Below the pieces are notes generated by a model, which ran no database searches, had not been told where the DNA came from, and saw nothing but the letters and a program-made list of their open reading frames with translations. A stretch of 46,655 nt of DNA. It comes from JADFRG01 sp046759305 (GTDB lineage: Bacteria; Chloroflexota; Anaerolineae; Anaerolineales; E44-bin32). The first letter of the stretch is position 1. Every line of letters starts with the position of its first letter. The DNA lies in NCBI GenBank assembly GCA_046759305.1, contig JBHIBY010000013.1, positions 1-46,655 on the forward strand, read 5' to 3'. A program made the position numbers and the translations under genes. This document shows, piece after piece, positions 1 to 8,559 of the stretch.

Positions 1-160
1 GGGCAGTCCGATTCTCCTCCCAAGTGATTCTGGCGCGCGTGCGCTGGAAAACGAAGGAAATTCCTCCGGAAGCTGTAGGAAGTGTTTCCATTCAGGTATC
101 ATGGATGCCGGGCGGATTCGAGATGCTCCGGGAATTGTGGAACGGATCCTGCCTCGGGGA

Positions 161-2194
161 TCACGGCCGCCAGGCGGGATCAAAATCCTCCGCCGGGTCT
201 AGCGTTAGCAGGGTCACGCTAGTGCAATTCGTTGTCATGATCGCTATGTCGTGGTTTACGCCATCCGGCCAGGTCTCGACCGCCAACCAGCGGTCATCGG
301 GCGAGAAGGACGGTTCCGCCATCGGTTGGCCGCTATACGGTGCCTGCTGACAGACCCTAAAATCGAGTATTCCGCGATCCTCAAATTGTGAGGCCACCAA
401 TCGAGGCACTCCAGAAACATTTCGTTGGAAGATGACTAGCTGGCCGTCGTGGGACCAGGCCGGATGCGTGTCGTCGGTGTCCCCAAACCCAAAGCGCTGG
501 TCGTTTTCGCCACCGTCGGACATAGTCCATAGTTGAGCATTCCCTCTTCGATAGGAGACAAACGTCAGGGCTGTTCCCTGGGGTGACCAAACGGGCTGCA
601 ATTCCCGGGCGAAGTTGTCGCTTAAATTCACGACCTCGCTTCCATCCAAGTTGGTGGAATAGATCTGGGGTCGCCCGCCTCGCTCGGAAGCGAATGCTAT
701 CCTTTCACCGTCCGGAGACCACGATCCATCATAATCCCCTCCTGGCGTCGTTTGCAGCGGCTGCGGTTGCAGGTTCTCCATGTTGAGAATCCACAGCCCG
801 GCGCCGGGATAGGTCTCCTGGCTTCCGGCGCAAGGCGAAGTAAACACAAGTGCCTGGCCATCCGGCGCCCAGAACGGCTGGCAGGCTCCATCGGGTAGGT
901 TGGTTAGCGCCACCTCACCTGTGCCATCTACATTGACGATATGGATTTGAGGCGGGCCTTCCCTATCGGAGGCAAATGCAATCTGCCCGATGCCACCACC
1001 AATGGGGGTGGGCAGCGGAGTGAGCGTCAGCGCCGGGTCGGCGGTCGGCAAGGGAGTCGCGGAAGGCAGCACAAGAGTCGGTGTGGCTACCGGAAGAAGC
1101 ACAGCTACATCCGTTGGCTCATTTGTCAAAATGAGAGTTGGAGTCGGTGAGACGTCCTCACCCGACAATCCGCCAATCCCCGCGATCAGGTTTGGCAACG
1201 CATAGACAACGCCAACAACAATCAGAGAGGCCGCAAGCAGCGGAAGCACAATTCTGGGCCAACGTGATTCATCCTTTTCTTCCAGGGGAAGACGTGTCGG
1301 CATATCCGCGAAACCGGCCGTGATTGGAGTGCGCGTATCACGTTCGAGATAGGGGAAATCACGCACCAGAGTAGATCCGCTGGCCCGCGCAGCCGCGCCC
1401 AGGGCTGAAGCGAACTCGACCATGGATTGATAGCGCTCCTCCGGCCGAATTGATAGCGATTTCTCGATGGCTCGTGCAAGCGCAGGCGTAATGCGTGGAT
1501 TGCGCTTGCGAAGAGGAGTGAGTTCCTCGCGACCCATTGCGCGCTCCAACGAATCCTCAGGTATCTCGGCAGTGAGGCAGGCATATATCGTTGCGCCAAG
1601 CGCGTACACGTCGGTACGCGCGTCGGTGCTCCCGGTACCGTATTGCTCGGGCGGCGAGAACCCGGGAGTCATGGCTTTTGCACCGGTCGTCGTGGTCCCC
1701 GAGTCGTCTGCCACCTTAGCCAATCCAAAATCGACCAGGATGGCGCGATTGTCAGGTGTCACCTTGATGTTTCCCGGCTTAATGTCCCTATGCAGGATGG
1801 GATGGGGCCGGCGATTGTGCAGATATGCCAGCGCGTCGCATGTTTCCAGGAACCAGGGCACTGCCTCGCCCTCAGAGATCACTCCCTTGCTCTCGATGCG
1901 CTCGCGGAGATCCTTGCCCTCAATGAAGTCCATCACCAGATATTGCCCCTGATCGGGAATCACAAAGTGGTCCGTGACCCGCGGCAGGTTCGGGTGCCGG
2001 AGGCTGGCCAGGATTCTGGCTTCCCGCTCAAATTGTCGAGCGTACTCTTTGGTCGTAAAGAGATTTTCTTTGACCGCTACTTCTACATTGAGGTTCTTGT
2101 CCCTGGCCTTGTACACTGCGCCCATACCTCCTTGGCCAAGGACGCTTTCAATGTGGTACCGATCGTGTAGAGACTCTCCGGGCTTTAACGGCAT
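161..2194 (-). CDS. Membrane Ser/Thr protein kinase with C-terminal TolB/WD40-like propeller
   Basis: PknB-type kinase of 677 aa. The cytoplasmic kinase domain spans about residues 13-270: glycine loop GQGGMG (20-25), ATP-binding Lys in VAVKEN (Lys42), catalytic HRDIKPGN (135-142), DFG (155-157), and an activation segment ending in PGFSPPEQYG. One membrane helix follows (about 313-333), then a Thr/Pro-rich spacer. From about residue 400 to the end come PD40/TolB-like blades with repeated 'W.pDG..l.F.S' and 'I.....DG' signatures. Topology suggests an extracellular propeller sensing a ligand and an internal kinase that phosphorylates Ser/Thr targets; the ligand cannot be told. ATG start with no clear ribosome site. 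Divergent from the M14 peptidase gene. Confidence 0.93.
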   Translation of the reverse strand: MPLKPGESLHDRYHIESVLGQGGMGAVYKARDKNLNVEVAVKENLFTTKEYARQFEREARILASLRHPNLPRVTDHFVIPDQGQYLVMDFIEGKDLRERIESKGVISEGEAVPWFLETCDALAYLHNRRPHPILHRDIKPGNIKVTPDNRAILVDFGLAKVADDSGTTTTGAKAMTPGFSPPEQYGTGSTDARTDVYALGATIYACLTAEIPEDSLERAMGREELTPLRKRNPRITPALARAIEKSLSIRPEERYQSMVEFASALGAAARASGSTLVRDFPYLERDTRTPITAGFADMPTRLPLEEKDESRWPRIVLPLLAASLIVVGVVYALPNLIAGIGGLSGEDVSPTPTLILTNEPTDVAVLLPVATPTLVLPSATPLPTADPALTLTPLPTPIGGGIGQIAFASDREGPPQIHIVNVDGTGEVALTNLPDGACQPFWAPDGQALVFTSPCAGSQETYPGAGLWILNMENLQPQPLQTTPGGDYDGSWSPDGERIAFASERGGRPQIYSTNLDGSEVVNLSDNFARELQPVWSPQGTALTFVSYRRGNAQLWTMSDGGENDQRFGFGDTDDTHPAWSHDGQLVIFQRNVSGVPRLVASQFEDRGILDFRVCQQAPYSGQPMAEPSFSPDDRWLAVETWPDGVNHDIAIMTTNCTSVTLLTLDPAEDFDPAWRP

Positions 2195-2364
2195 GATAGA
2201 GCGGCGTCATTTTAGCAAATGCGGCACTAAATTGACTACCGCCCGCGATGTCCAACCTGCGCTGGCAGGGTCGATCCGGATAGCCAAAACGATTACCCAC
2301 GAATGTAGGGCTGGGGCGGTGCTTTGGCCGTTGCGATATACTCCTGCGCTTGAGCCATGGTTGT

Positions 2365-3312
2365 ATGAGAATTCGGCTTTTGATCCTTGGGTTGGGTTTT
2401 GCGGTAGCAGGCTGTTCGGCACCTGCCGTTCTATCTGAGGAGCCGGTTGGCGCTCCGTCCCCTGTACCCCTCGCCTCCGAAACGCCCATCAGTGCGATGG
2501 CCACGGAGATACCCAGCCCGACACCCGAGCCCCAACCTAAACCCAGCCCCACGACCTATGCCAGCGGACCGGAAATAATCGGCTACAGTGTGGCGGGGCG
2601 GCCCCTGACGATGTATCGCTATGGAGGAGGACCCTCGCCGCGTCTCATCGTTGCAGGGATACACGGCGGTTACGAGTGGAACACGATTGCGCTGGCGCAT
2701 CAACTGATGAGCCATCTACAGGTTCGTCCGGATTTAGTCCCACCGGAGGTCAGCCTCTATATACTCCCAGCCTTCAATCCGGATGGATATGCTCGCTCGC
2801 TAAGCTATGCCGGGCGGGCGAACGAAAATGGAGCGGATCTAAACCGGAATTGGCCGTATCTCTGGCAGGCAGACTGGCCAACAGCGGGCTGTTGGAATTA
2901 CTTACCGATTCATGGTGGAACGGGTCCTGCCTCCGAACCGGAGGTGGCCGCCCTCATGAATTTCATTCTCGAGCACGATTTCGAGGCCATCATTAGTTAC
3001 CACAGCGCAGCGCTAGGAATTTTTCCTGGTGGACAGCCTGCGCTACTTGAGTCTGTGGACCTTGCTGAAACGATCGCCGAAGTCGCTCCCTATCCGTATC
3101 CACCAATCGACGCGGGCTGCCAATACACAGGAGAGTTTACGGATTGGGCCTCCCACATCGGCATCCCCGCGCTAGTTGTAGAGCTCACCAATCACCGGGA
3201 CACCGACCTGGATATCAACTTGCGGGTACTAGAGGCTTTTTTAAAGTGGGAGCCTGCGCGCGAGACTAGGTGCGCCGAGGCGGAAGAAGATTGTGTGTCG
3301 GACACAAGCTGA
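2365..3312 (+). CDS. M14-family zinc carboxypeptidase-like lipoprotein
   Basis: About 315 aa from ATG 2365. A TTG at 2350 would add five residues, but the ATG begins a clean lipoprotein signal, MRIRLLILGLGFAVAGC, with the lipobox Cys at residue 17. A Pro/Thr-rich linker follows, then a peptidase M14 domain. Visible elements are GIHGGYEWNT (first zinc-ligand region; spaced H-x3-E rather than the usual H-x2-E), DLNRNWP (substrate Arg/Asn), SYHSA (third zinc-ligand His) and LVVELTNH, whose Glu is the likely general base. The family trims C-terminal residues from peptides, or cell-wall peptides in MpaA-like members. The substrate here is unknown; surface anchoring suggests extracellular peptide or murein-peptide processing. 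Confidence 0.85.
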   Translation: MRIRLLILGLGFAVAGCSAPAVLSEEPVGAPSPVPLASETPISAMATEIPSPTPEPQPKPSPTTYASGPEIIGYSVAGRPLTMYRYGGGPSPRLIVAGIHGGYEWNTIALAHQLMSHLQVRPDLVPPEVSLYILPAFNPDGYARSLSYAGRANENGADLNRNWPYLWQADWPTAGCWNYLPIHGGTGPASEPEVAALMNFILEHDFEAIISYHSAALGIFPGGQPALLESVDLAETIAEVAPYPYPPIDAGCQYTGEFTDWASHIGIPALVVELTNHRDTDLDINLRVLEAFLKWEPARETRCAEAEEDCVSDTS

Positions 3313-3412
3313 GTGTGAGCCTGATCTTATGGGTCCTATCCCCTGAAGAATTCTCTCTCGATTTGAGCTAGCAACCTTGTGACCGTGATTCATGCCTCGT
3401 GGGTATCACCAA

Positions 3413-4681
3413 TCACCCATCCCGCACAAAACCAAACTGTGTGGAATTGAAATCGGGGAATATCTGATCAACAGACCTGTTGTTGAGACGCTTCATACAG
3501 ATTTCAGATAACACATCACGATAATCTGTGGTCACTGCCAGATCGCCCGGACCAAAAAGCTGCTCGCGTTCCAGTCCGGGCCACGCGCCATGAATGGTGC
3601 TCCCAACAACATTGCCGCCCATCAGCAGCATCAATCCGCCGTGGCCGTGATCGGTGCCCAAACTGGCGTTCTCTTTTACCCGTCGACCGAACTCGGTCAT
3701 CACGACGACCGAGAGCTTGGAGTGATGGTCTACCAGATCCTCGTGAAGCGCGGTCAATCCTGCAGCAAGCTGGGTCAGCAAGTTTGGCATCAGACCCTGG
3801 TATGTACCTTGTGCGAAGTGCGTGTCCCATCCCCCAAGATCGATAGCGGCCACTTCGAGACCGACCTGTGCCTTCACCAACATCGCGGTCTGACGCAGGC
3901 CCATGCCGAATTCGCCTTCCGGATAAGGGGAGGAAGTTTGCGGAAGGTAGGTGTCAGGGTTCAGCGTTTCCAGCGTTCGAAGAATCTTCAGCGTTTCCTG
4001 GCCAAGCACTCCGAGTGGGTCATCGGTTTCATAGAGTGAAGACAGGCCGGCTTGCATCAAGCTCTCCACCTTACGATCCCCTGCAAGGTGAAAATCGGAA
4101 ATCGATCGCAGAGCGGTCACCGGGATTGCACCCTGTAAGCTGCGTTGTGCGGCTTCTCCCAAACCGACCGCGCGCAGTGGGGAGCCATTTCCTGTATCCA
4201 GGGTCATCAGATGGCGATTGATCCATCCTGACGCCGGTCCATGGGTGTCTTCCACTCCACGCTCCATCAGCTCCATGGCTTGGAAGTGGCTGCGAGATTC
4301 GTCGGGGGCTCCACAAGCATGGATCGGGGCCAGGTGCCCTTGCTCCCAGATAGGCAGAAGAGGACGAAGTAAAGGATGGAAACCGAAAAACCCGTCCAGG
4401 TCGAGAGCTCGTTCTGCTTGCGAGGCTTTTGTATCGTCCGGCCTGGGGACTGCCAGCGTCGGTCGGTTGGCATAGTAGGCTTGCTCTCCATGCGGGACGA
4501 TCACATTAAGCGCATCCGCCGCACCGCGTAGAAAGATCACGACCAGGATGTCTCCCCGCAAAGAGTCGGTAAATGCCAACCTCGGCACCCACGCAGGCCA
4601 GGTTGAACGTACATAGTCCGCGGCTGCTGGTTCGCAACAGGATGATTGCAGTGCGTGCATAAACATCGAGCGTTCGGTCAA
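3413..4681 (-). CDS. DUF1501 domain protein
   Basis: 422 aa, DUF1501 family (alkaline-phosphatase-like fold, function unknown). Typical segments are DILVVIFLRGAADALN near the N-terminus, a central ESRSHFQAMELME, VAAIDLGGWDTHFAQG, VVMTEFGRRVKEN and TDHGHGGLMLLMGG. The Asp/His-rich motifs resemble metal sites of the superfamily. Many relatives start with a Tat signal; this one has only a short Cys-containing leader and no obvious signal. It starts 10 bp after the DUF1800 stop and is the last gene of the operon that begins with the ECF sigma factor. DUF1800 and DUF1501 genes are commonly adjacent in bacteria, implying a joint role. Confidence 0.88.
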   Translation of the reverse strand: MTERSMFMHALQSSCCEPAAADYVRSTWPAWVPRLAFTDSLRGDILVVIFLRGAADALNVIVPHGEQAYYANRPTLAVPRPDDTKASQAERALDLDGFFGFHPLLRPLLPIWEQGHLAPIHACGAPDESRSHFQAMELMERGVEDTHGPASGWINRHLMTLDTGNGSPLRAVGLGEAAQRSLQGAIPVTALRSISDFHLAGDRKVESLMQAGLSSLYETDDPLGVLGQETLKILRTLETLNPDTYLPQTSSPYPEGEFGMGLRQTAMLVKAQVGLEVAAIDLGGWDTHFAQGTYQGLMPNLLTQLAAGLTALHEDLVDHHSKLSVVVMTEFGRRVKENASLGTDHGHGGLMLLMGGNVVGSTIHGAWPGLEREQLFGPGDLAVTTDYRDVLSEICMKRLNNRSVDQIFPDFNSTQFGFVRDG

Positions 4682-4691
4682 TGTCCTCAGC

Positions 4692-6149
4692 TCACATCCA
4701 TTGAAATCCCGGAGATGCTAGAAGCCCCGCAATAGTCAGCTCCATCAGCGTGCGTTGATCGGTAGCGCCGCCTGCGCTTAGCGCTGCCAGTAGTTGATCC
4801 CTAGCTTTCGGTTCCAGGCGAGTGCCAAGAAGGAGTTCGGATAAGCGATCGAAATCCGATTCAACTGACTTCCCCTCCATCAATGCCTCTACTTGCAGCT
4901 TGGTACCGCCAATACCGTTTTGGGAAAACGCTACAGCGAAGCGCCAGCGGGGCATTAGATTGCTCGTCCAGTAATTTGAGTCAACGGGTGGGCCGTCGGG
5001 CGTCGGCCACTGGAATGCCGGTTGTCCCATTTGGGCCAGGAAGGTCTGCAATGGCTGGCCTCCGTCAGTGTCTGCCCCCAGCATTCGGATCCCGCCTACG
5101 ATGAAGTCCGTAGGGCGCTTCACTTTATCGCCAGTGAATTCGAGACCGTGCTCCAAGATGTGTCCCAGGGTGTCTCGGATTGAACCTTGAGAGCGAAGGA
5201 AGACTTGCGCGGCGCTCTCTATTAGAGCGGGCGCGTCCTCCTCGGTGACGAACTTACGCACAAGTTTGCGTGAGAGACGGTGAGCTGTGGCCGGGTGCAG
5301 CGCGAGCTGCTCTAGCACCAACTCCGCCTCACGCTGGCCCGCAGGCACGATTCGGGTCCCAAGAACAACTTTCGAGCCTTGGTCGTGAAAATCCTCGTTG
5401 AAGGTAAATTCACCCCTCCAGAAGCGATCCTTCACAGACCAACCTGTGAAACACCGCGCCAGCTCCATGACATCCTTCTGGGTATACCCGCCGTTTACTC
5501 CCAGCGTGTGCAGTTCCATTAGCTCCCGCGCGTAGTTCTCATTTGGGGCTCGACCTTCGTTCGCCTGGTTGTCGAGGTAGACCAACATGGCCGGCGAGTG
5601 CGCCGATGCCCAGAGTAGATCACGGAAGTTGCCAAGCGCATGCTGCCGGATGACCTGCCGGTCATCAACAACCTTGAGGAACCAGCAATCACCCTTCATG
5701 ACCGATATGTTGAAATGGTCAGTCCAAAATTCGACCATGCGCTCGTACAGCTGTTTGCGGCTGTAGGCCTGGCGGAGCAGAGCGCCCCGCTGAAGATCAA
5801 GCGACACGTCACCTTGGTCCCATAATGCAAGCGCATCCGCATCGAGGGTCAGAGCATCGTAGGGTCGCAGTCTCCATAGAACACCCTGGTCTTCGATTTG
5901 ATCCTGCGACAACTGGTACTCCACCCAAGACTTCCATCCCAGTTGCGTGATCTGCTGCCGTTCTTCGATAGTGGGTCCATAGGTGAGTCGGCTTAGTACC
6001 TGATAGTCGAACGGCGAGATTGGATCCCATCCGGAAACCGCTGACGGTAGTCCGGAGAGCTCTCGATAAATCGGTGAGCAAGCCGCGAGGGCCGCCCCTC
6101 CAGCAACTATGCTTGCCAGGCGCAGAAACTCGCGGCGTTCGAGCGTCAT
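4692..6149 (-). CDS. DUF1800 domain protein with Tat-like lipoprotein signal
   Basis: 485 aa, DUF1800 family of unknown function. The N-terminus MTLERREFLRLASIVAGG contains a twin-arginine-like RREFLR, followed by a hydrophobic run and ALAAC, a possible lipobox; export by Tat is therefore likely. Family signatures include LSRLTYGPT, MVEFWTDHFNI, LWASAHSPAMLVYLDN, NENYARELMELHTLGV, YTQKDVMELARCFTGW and HRLSRKLVRKFV. Its ATG overlaps the stop of the preceding membrane-protein gene by 4 bp (ATGA), indicating translational coupling, and DUF1501 follows after 10 bp. The reaction is not established for the family. Confidence 0.9.
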   Translation of the reverse strand: MTLERREFLRLASIVAGGAALAACSPIYRELSGLPSAVSGWDPISPFDYQVLSRLTYGPTIEERQQITQLGWKSWVEYQLSQDQIEDQGVLWRLRPYDALTLDADALALWDQGDVSLDLQRGALLRQAYSRKQLYERMVEFWTDHFNISVMKGDCWFLKVVDDRQVIRQHALGNFRDLLWASAHSPAMLVYLDNQANEGRAPNENYARELMELHTLGVNGGYTQKDVMELARCFTGWSVKDRFWRGEFTFNEDFHDQGSKVVLGTRIVPAGQREAELVLEQLALHPATAHRLSRKLVRKFVTEEDAPALIESAAQVFLRSQGSIRDTLGHILEHGLEFTGDKVKRPTDFIVGGIRMLGADTDGGQPLQTFLAQMGQPAFQWPTPDGPPVDSNYWTSNLMPRWRFAVAFSQNGIGGTKLQVEALMEGKSVESDFDRLSELLLGTRLEPKARDQLLAALSAGGATDQRTLMELTIAGLLASPGFQWM

Positions 6150-6676
6150 GCCTGGCTGAGAGCCGGTTGATCTTGATCAGGTGCGCTATCCGAGATCCAC
6201 GGCATCCACCCTAATGCGGCGAATGCTGCAGCACCAAGCGAACACAAGGTGATGAGCGGAATAGCCAGGAACCATCCGATCACCGGGAAGGCTGCCGCCA
6301 GCTCAAGCGCAATCGCCCCACGCAGAAATCCCGCCGCCTCGGAAGTGTTTTCCTTCGATCGGGGGAGCAGTCGGCTTCCCATCATTGCAGCCATGCCACT
6401 GGCACCTAGGCTGGCAAATGCCAGCGCGCCCACGATCACTACCGCTCCGAGAAAATTCGCGGGACCTGCAGCGATCGCGAACAAGATGGCCGCGGTGAAT
6501 CCGATCGGAACCACGAGCGCGATACCAAGCGCGATACACCGCCCAGGGGTGCTCTCAATTCGTGAACTGGCCTTCCCGACGGAACCAGGGAAGATCAGTG
6601 ACCAGGCGAACAACATGCCGGGGAAGATGATCCCAAGCGCGACCAGCGTTCCAAAGACCGCATACACATCTGCCAT
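6146..6676 (-). CDS. Small polytopic membrane protein (paralogue A)
   Basis: 176 aa with four or five hydrophobic segments. It shares a pattern with the 155-aa protein encoded just upstream in the operon: IFPG near residue 20-30, STPGR after the first helix, G.A.M.G.RLLP.S.E in the middle, and P.IGWFL..P in the last third. The pattern resembles the C-terminal membrane part of some bactofilin-type proteins, but no bactofilin domain is present. Start ATG is preceded by AAAGGAG. No function can be assigned; position between an anti-sigma factor and exported DUF1800/DUF1501 proteins suggests an envelope role. Confidence 0.75.
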   Translation of the reverse strand: MADVYAVFGTLVALGIIFPGMLFAWSLIFPGSVGKASSRIESTPGRCIALGIALVVPIGFTAAILFAIAAGPANFLGAVVIVGALAFASLGASGMAAMMGSRLLPRSKENTSEAAGFLRGAIALELAAAFPVIGWFLAIPLITLCSLGAAAFAALGWMPWISDSAPDQDQPALSQA

Positions 6677-6811
6677 TACTCAAACTCCTTTCACGAAATG
6701 CACGAACCTCATTCCGCGCTATTTGATGTGTAATACAGGGGAACTTTATGAAATGTTGCGACCCGAGGGTGATAGGAGGGCTGTTGCTACTCGAAAGCGG
6801 CTTGCTGCTTG

Positions 6812-7279
6812 TTAGCTGGGGGTTCTGCGAAACAGACTAAGAATGAATGCACCTAGCCCACGGAATGCGAGGTAGGGAAACAAAAGGAACCAGCCGATTA
6901 TTGGAGTGAGACTGGCTACGACCATTACAGCCGCACCCCATATAGCTTGCCGGGTCTCGCTTGAGTCCGGTAGCAGGCGCTGGCCAATCATCGGTGCCAT
7001 GCCGGCCAAGCCAAAAATAAGTCCGATCACAAGCACGGCGAAGAGCAGGAGCCCTAGAACCTGAAACAGGTCGCCGCCACCACTAATAGCAGCCACGATC
7101 ACAGAAAGGAAAGCAACGTTGATTAGTCCTAAAATAGATGATCGGCCGGGCGTCGCAGATCCGATCGATGTCACGTCCGCAATCTGTCGAGGAAAGATAA
7201 CTCCCATTACGACAAAAAGCGCGACCAGCGTTACGCCGGCCAAAGGAGTAAGTATTAGGAGCGCTACAGCCTCAGGCAT
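6812..7279 (-). CDS. Small polytopic membrane protein (paralogue B)
   Basis: 155 aa, four hydrophobic segments. Shares with its downstream neighbour the landmarks VIFPRQ, SATPGR, GLAGMAPMIGQRLLPDSSE and TPIIGWFLLFP, so the two probably arose by duplication. Overlaps the anti-sigma gene by 8 bp, so it is co-transcribed with it. A 132-bp gap without a recognisable gene separates it from paralogue A. Function unknown; the conserved Arg/Gly-rich cytoplasmic loop G-x-RLLP is the most distinctive part. Confidence 0.75.
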   Translation of the reverse strand: MPEAVALLILTPLAGVTLVALFVVMGVIFPRQIADVTSIGSATPGRSSILGLINVAFLSVIVAAISGGGDLFQVLGLLLFAVLVIGLIFGLAGMAPMIGQRLLPDSSETRQAIWGAAVMVVASLTPIIGWFLLFPYLAFRGLGAFILSLFRRTPS

Positions 7280-7832
7280 TGTGATTTTTCCCCATCCTTA
7301 GAATCATTCCGTTACCTAACAGCCAAAGCATAAGCGCTGCGGCTGCAACCACCAAGCCTATCGAAGGAGTCAGTACCAAACCCCCGGCCAGGTCTTCGAG
7401 CAACGGTAGCTCAAGCTGTGGTGCATCAGGCACCTGGATAAGCAATACGCTGAGCGCGCTTACGATGTCCTCCGCGGCAACCTCAATCGGGCCAATCAAA
7501 CGCTGGGCTGCATCGCCCATCCGAGCTTGTAGCTCCACGTAGCCCAGAGTCAATACCAATCCTGCTGTGAGAACTGCTGCCGCCACCAATTCCCCGAGTG
7601 CCAGGGACGGGATCCGAGGCTGGATGGCAGCCTTAACGCCTGTTACTAGATCAGCAGTCAGCGGCTCGGAAGTCAGGCTTTCTATGGATAGGAAAAGGTT
7701 CTGGATTTGCGCAAGTTCGGCCGCACAAGCGGGACAGACCTGGAGGTGCGCCTCGAGCTTGCGGTCCTCCCGCTTGCTTAGTTCATCATCCAGGTATGCC
7801 TGGAGTGTCTCGTTGGTCGGATGTTCACTCAT
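7272..7832 (-). CDS. zf-HC2 anti-sigma factor
   Basis: 186 aa from ATG 7832; this ATG overlaps the end of the sigma gene by 8 bp and is preferred over a TTG seven codons upstream. The N-terminal zinc anti-sigma (ZAS) motif reads HLQVCPACAAEL (H-x3-C-x2-C), preceded by the helix TLQAYLDDELSKRED. Two hydrophobic segments follow, in the middle and near the C-terminus, so the sigma-binding domain is cytoplasmic and the rest is membrane-anchored. It probably holds the adjacent ECF sigma factor at the membrane until an envelope signal releases it. Two C-terminal helices with an external loop between them are a possible sensor. Confidence 0.88.
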   Translation of the reverse strand: MSEHPTNETLQAYLDDELSKREDRKLEAHLQVCPACAAELAQIQNLFLSIESLTSEPLTADLVTGVKAAIQPRIPSLALGELVAAAVLTAGLVLTLGYVELQARMGDAAQRLIGPIEVAAEDIVSALSVLLIQVPDAPQLELPLLEDLAGGLVLTPSIGLVVAAAALMLWLLGNGMILRMGKNHNA

Positions 7833-8373
7833 GGATTGAAAGCAGCTCCGCAAGCTTTCTTCGAGCTCGGTACAGATGGCTCTTCACGTCACTTATTGGT
7901 AGCTCTAACGCTTCGGCGATTTCAGAATAGCTCATTTCTTGATAATGTCGCAACTCGATTACCGCTCGGTAGTGAGGCGGTAGGGTCAATATGGCCTGGC
8001 GGATTTCCTCAGAAGCCTGTGCACTCTGCAGAAAGGTCTCTGGGTCCTTGCCAATCGCTGTTGGTGATTGATCACGCTCCTCATCTAGTTCGTAACTTTC
8101 GGGCTTCTGCGCTTGTATATGGTTTAAGCAGACGTTGGTCGCTACTCGTCGTATCCAAGGCTCAAAAGGACGCTCGACATCAAAGGTCGCTAACCGCTGA
8201 TAAGCCCGTATGAAGGCTTCCTGCGCCAAATCCTCGGCTTCCATTCGCTCGCCGAGCATTCGATAGCAGACGTTGAATACCGATTGCTGATAGCGTCTTA
8301 CGACCTCCCCGAATGCTTCCACCTCGCCGCGCCGCGTGCGAAGCACCAGATCACGGTCGGTGGGTTCGACCAT
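7825..8373 (-). CDS. ECF-type RNA polymerase sigma factor
   Basis: 182 aa. Region 2 is clear: AFGEVVRRYQQSVFNVCYRM, then MEAEDLAQEAFIRAYQRL, and the -10 recognising helix FEPWIRRVATNVCLNHI. Region 4 reads LPPHYRAVIELRHYQEMSYS, followed by the helix-turn-helix EIAEALELPISDVKSHLYRA. It resembles RpoE-like sigma factors that pair with zf-HC2 anti-sigma factors. First gene of the six-gene leftward operon (sigma, anti-sigma, two membrane proteins, DUF1800, DUF1501). A TTGACC-17-TATAGC promoter candidate lies upstream. Confidence 0.95.
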   Translation of the reverse strand: MVEPTDRDLVLRTRRGEVEAFGEVVRRYQQSVFNVCYRMLGERMEAEDLAQEAFIRAYQRLATFDVERPFEPWIRRVATNVCLNHIQAQKPESYELDEERDQSPTAIGKDPETFLQSAQASEEIRQAILTLPPHYRAVIELRHYQEMSYSEIAEALELPISDVKSHLYRARRKLAELLSIHE

Positions 8374-8412
8374 ACTCTAAAGAGTACTACAGGGCTCCGC
8401 GCGAGAAGTCGC

Positions 8413-8441
8413 GCTATAGCGGGAGTTTTTACTTCGGTCAA
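8413..8441 (-). promoter_or_regulatory. Promoter candidate for the ECF sigma operon
   Basis: On the minus strand TTGACC (8441-8436) and TATAGC (8418-8413) are separated by 17 bp. A GCGCGA/TCGCGC hairpin (8399-8414) and the near-palindrome TACTCTAAAGAGTA (8373-8386), which touches the start codon, follow in the leader and could modulate translation. This is a housekeeping-type promoter, not a typical ECF autoregulatory one. Confidence 0.5.
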
Positions 8442-8485
8442 TCATAGAGTTGTCACCCTGCAGAACTAGTTAAGAAGAATGTCAA

Positions 8486-8514
8486 TTGACGATTGAGCCT
8501 ATGATTGGTACATT
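8486..8514 (+). promoter_or_regulatory. Promoter candidate for the FTR1 gene
   Basis: TTGACG (8486-8491), exactly 17 bp spacer, then TACATT (8509-8514). It would start transcription near 8521, giving a leader of about 40 nt before ATG 8560. No convincing Fur or DtxR box was recognised. Confidence 0.5.
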
Positions 8515-8559
8515 TTTTACTAACAAATCCTGTTTTATTGCTGAGGGACGGGCGAGTAG

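Noticed and set aside
24..350. Plus-strand open frame of 108 codons at the left edge
   Set aside because: It overlaps the 3' end of the kinase-propeller gene antisense, has no recognisable domain and no ribosome site. Nothing else convincing was seen in 1-160.
6732..6740. GGAACTT resembling an RpoE-type -35 element between the two membrane-protein paralogues
   Set aside because: It is on the plus strand, opposite to the operon, and no matching -10 element follows.
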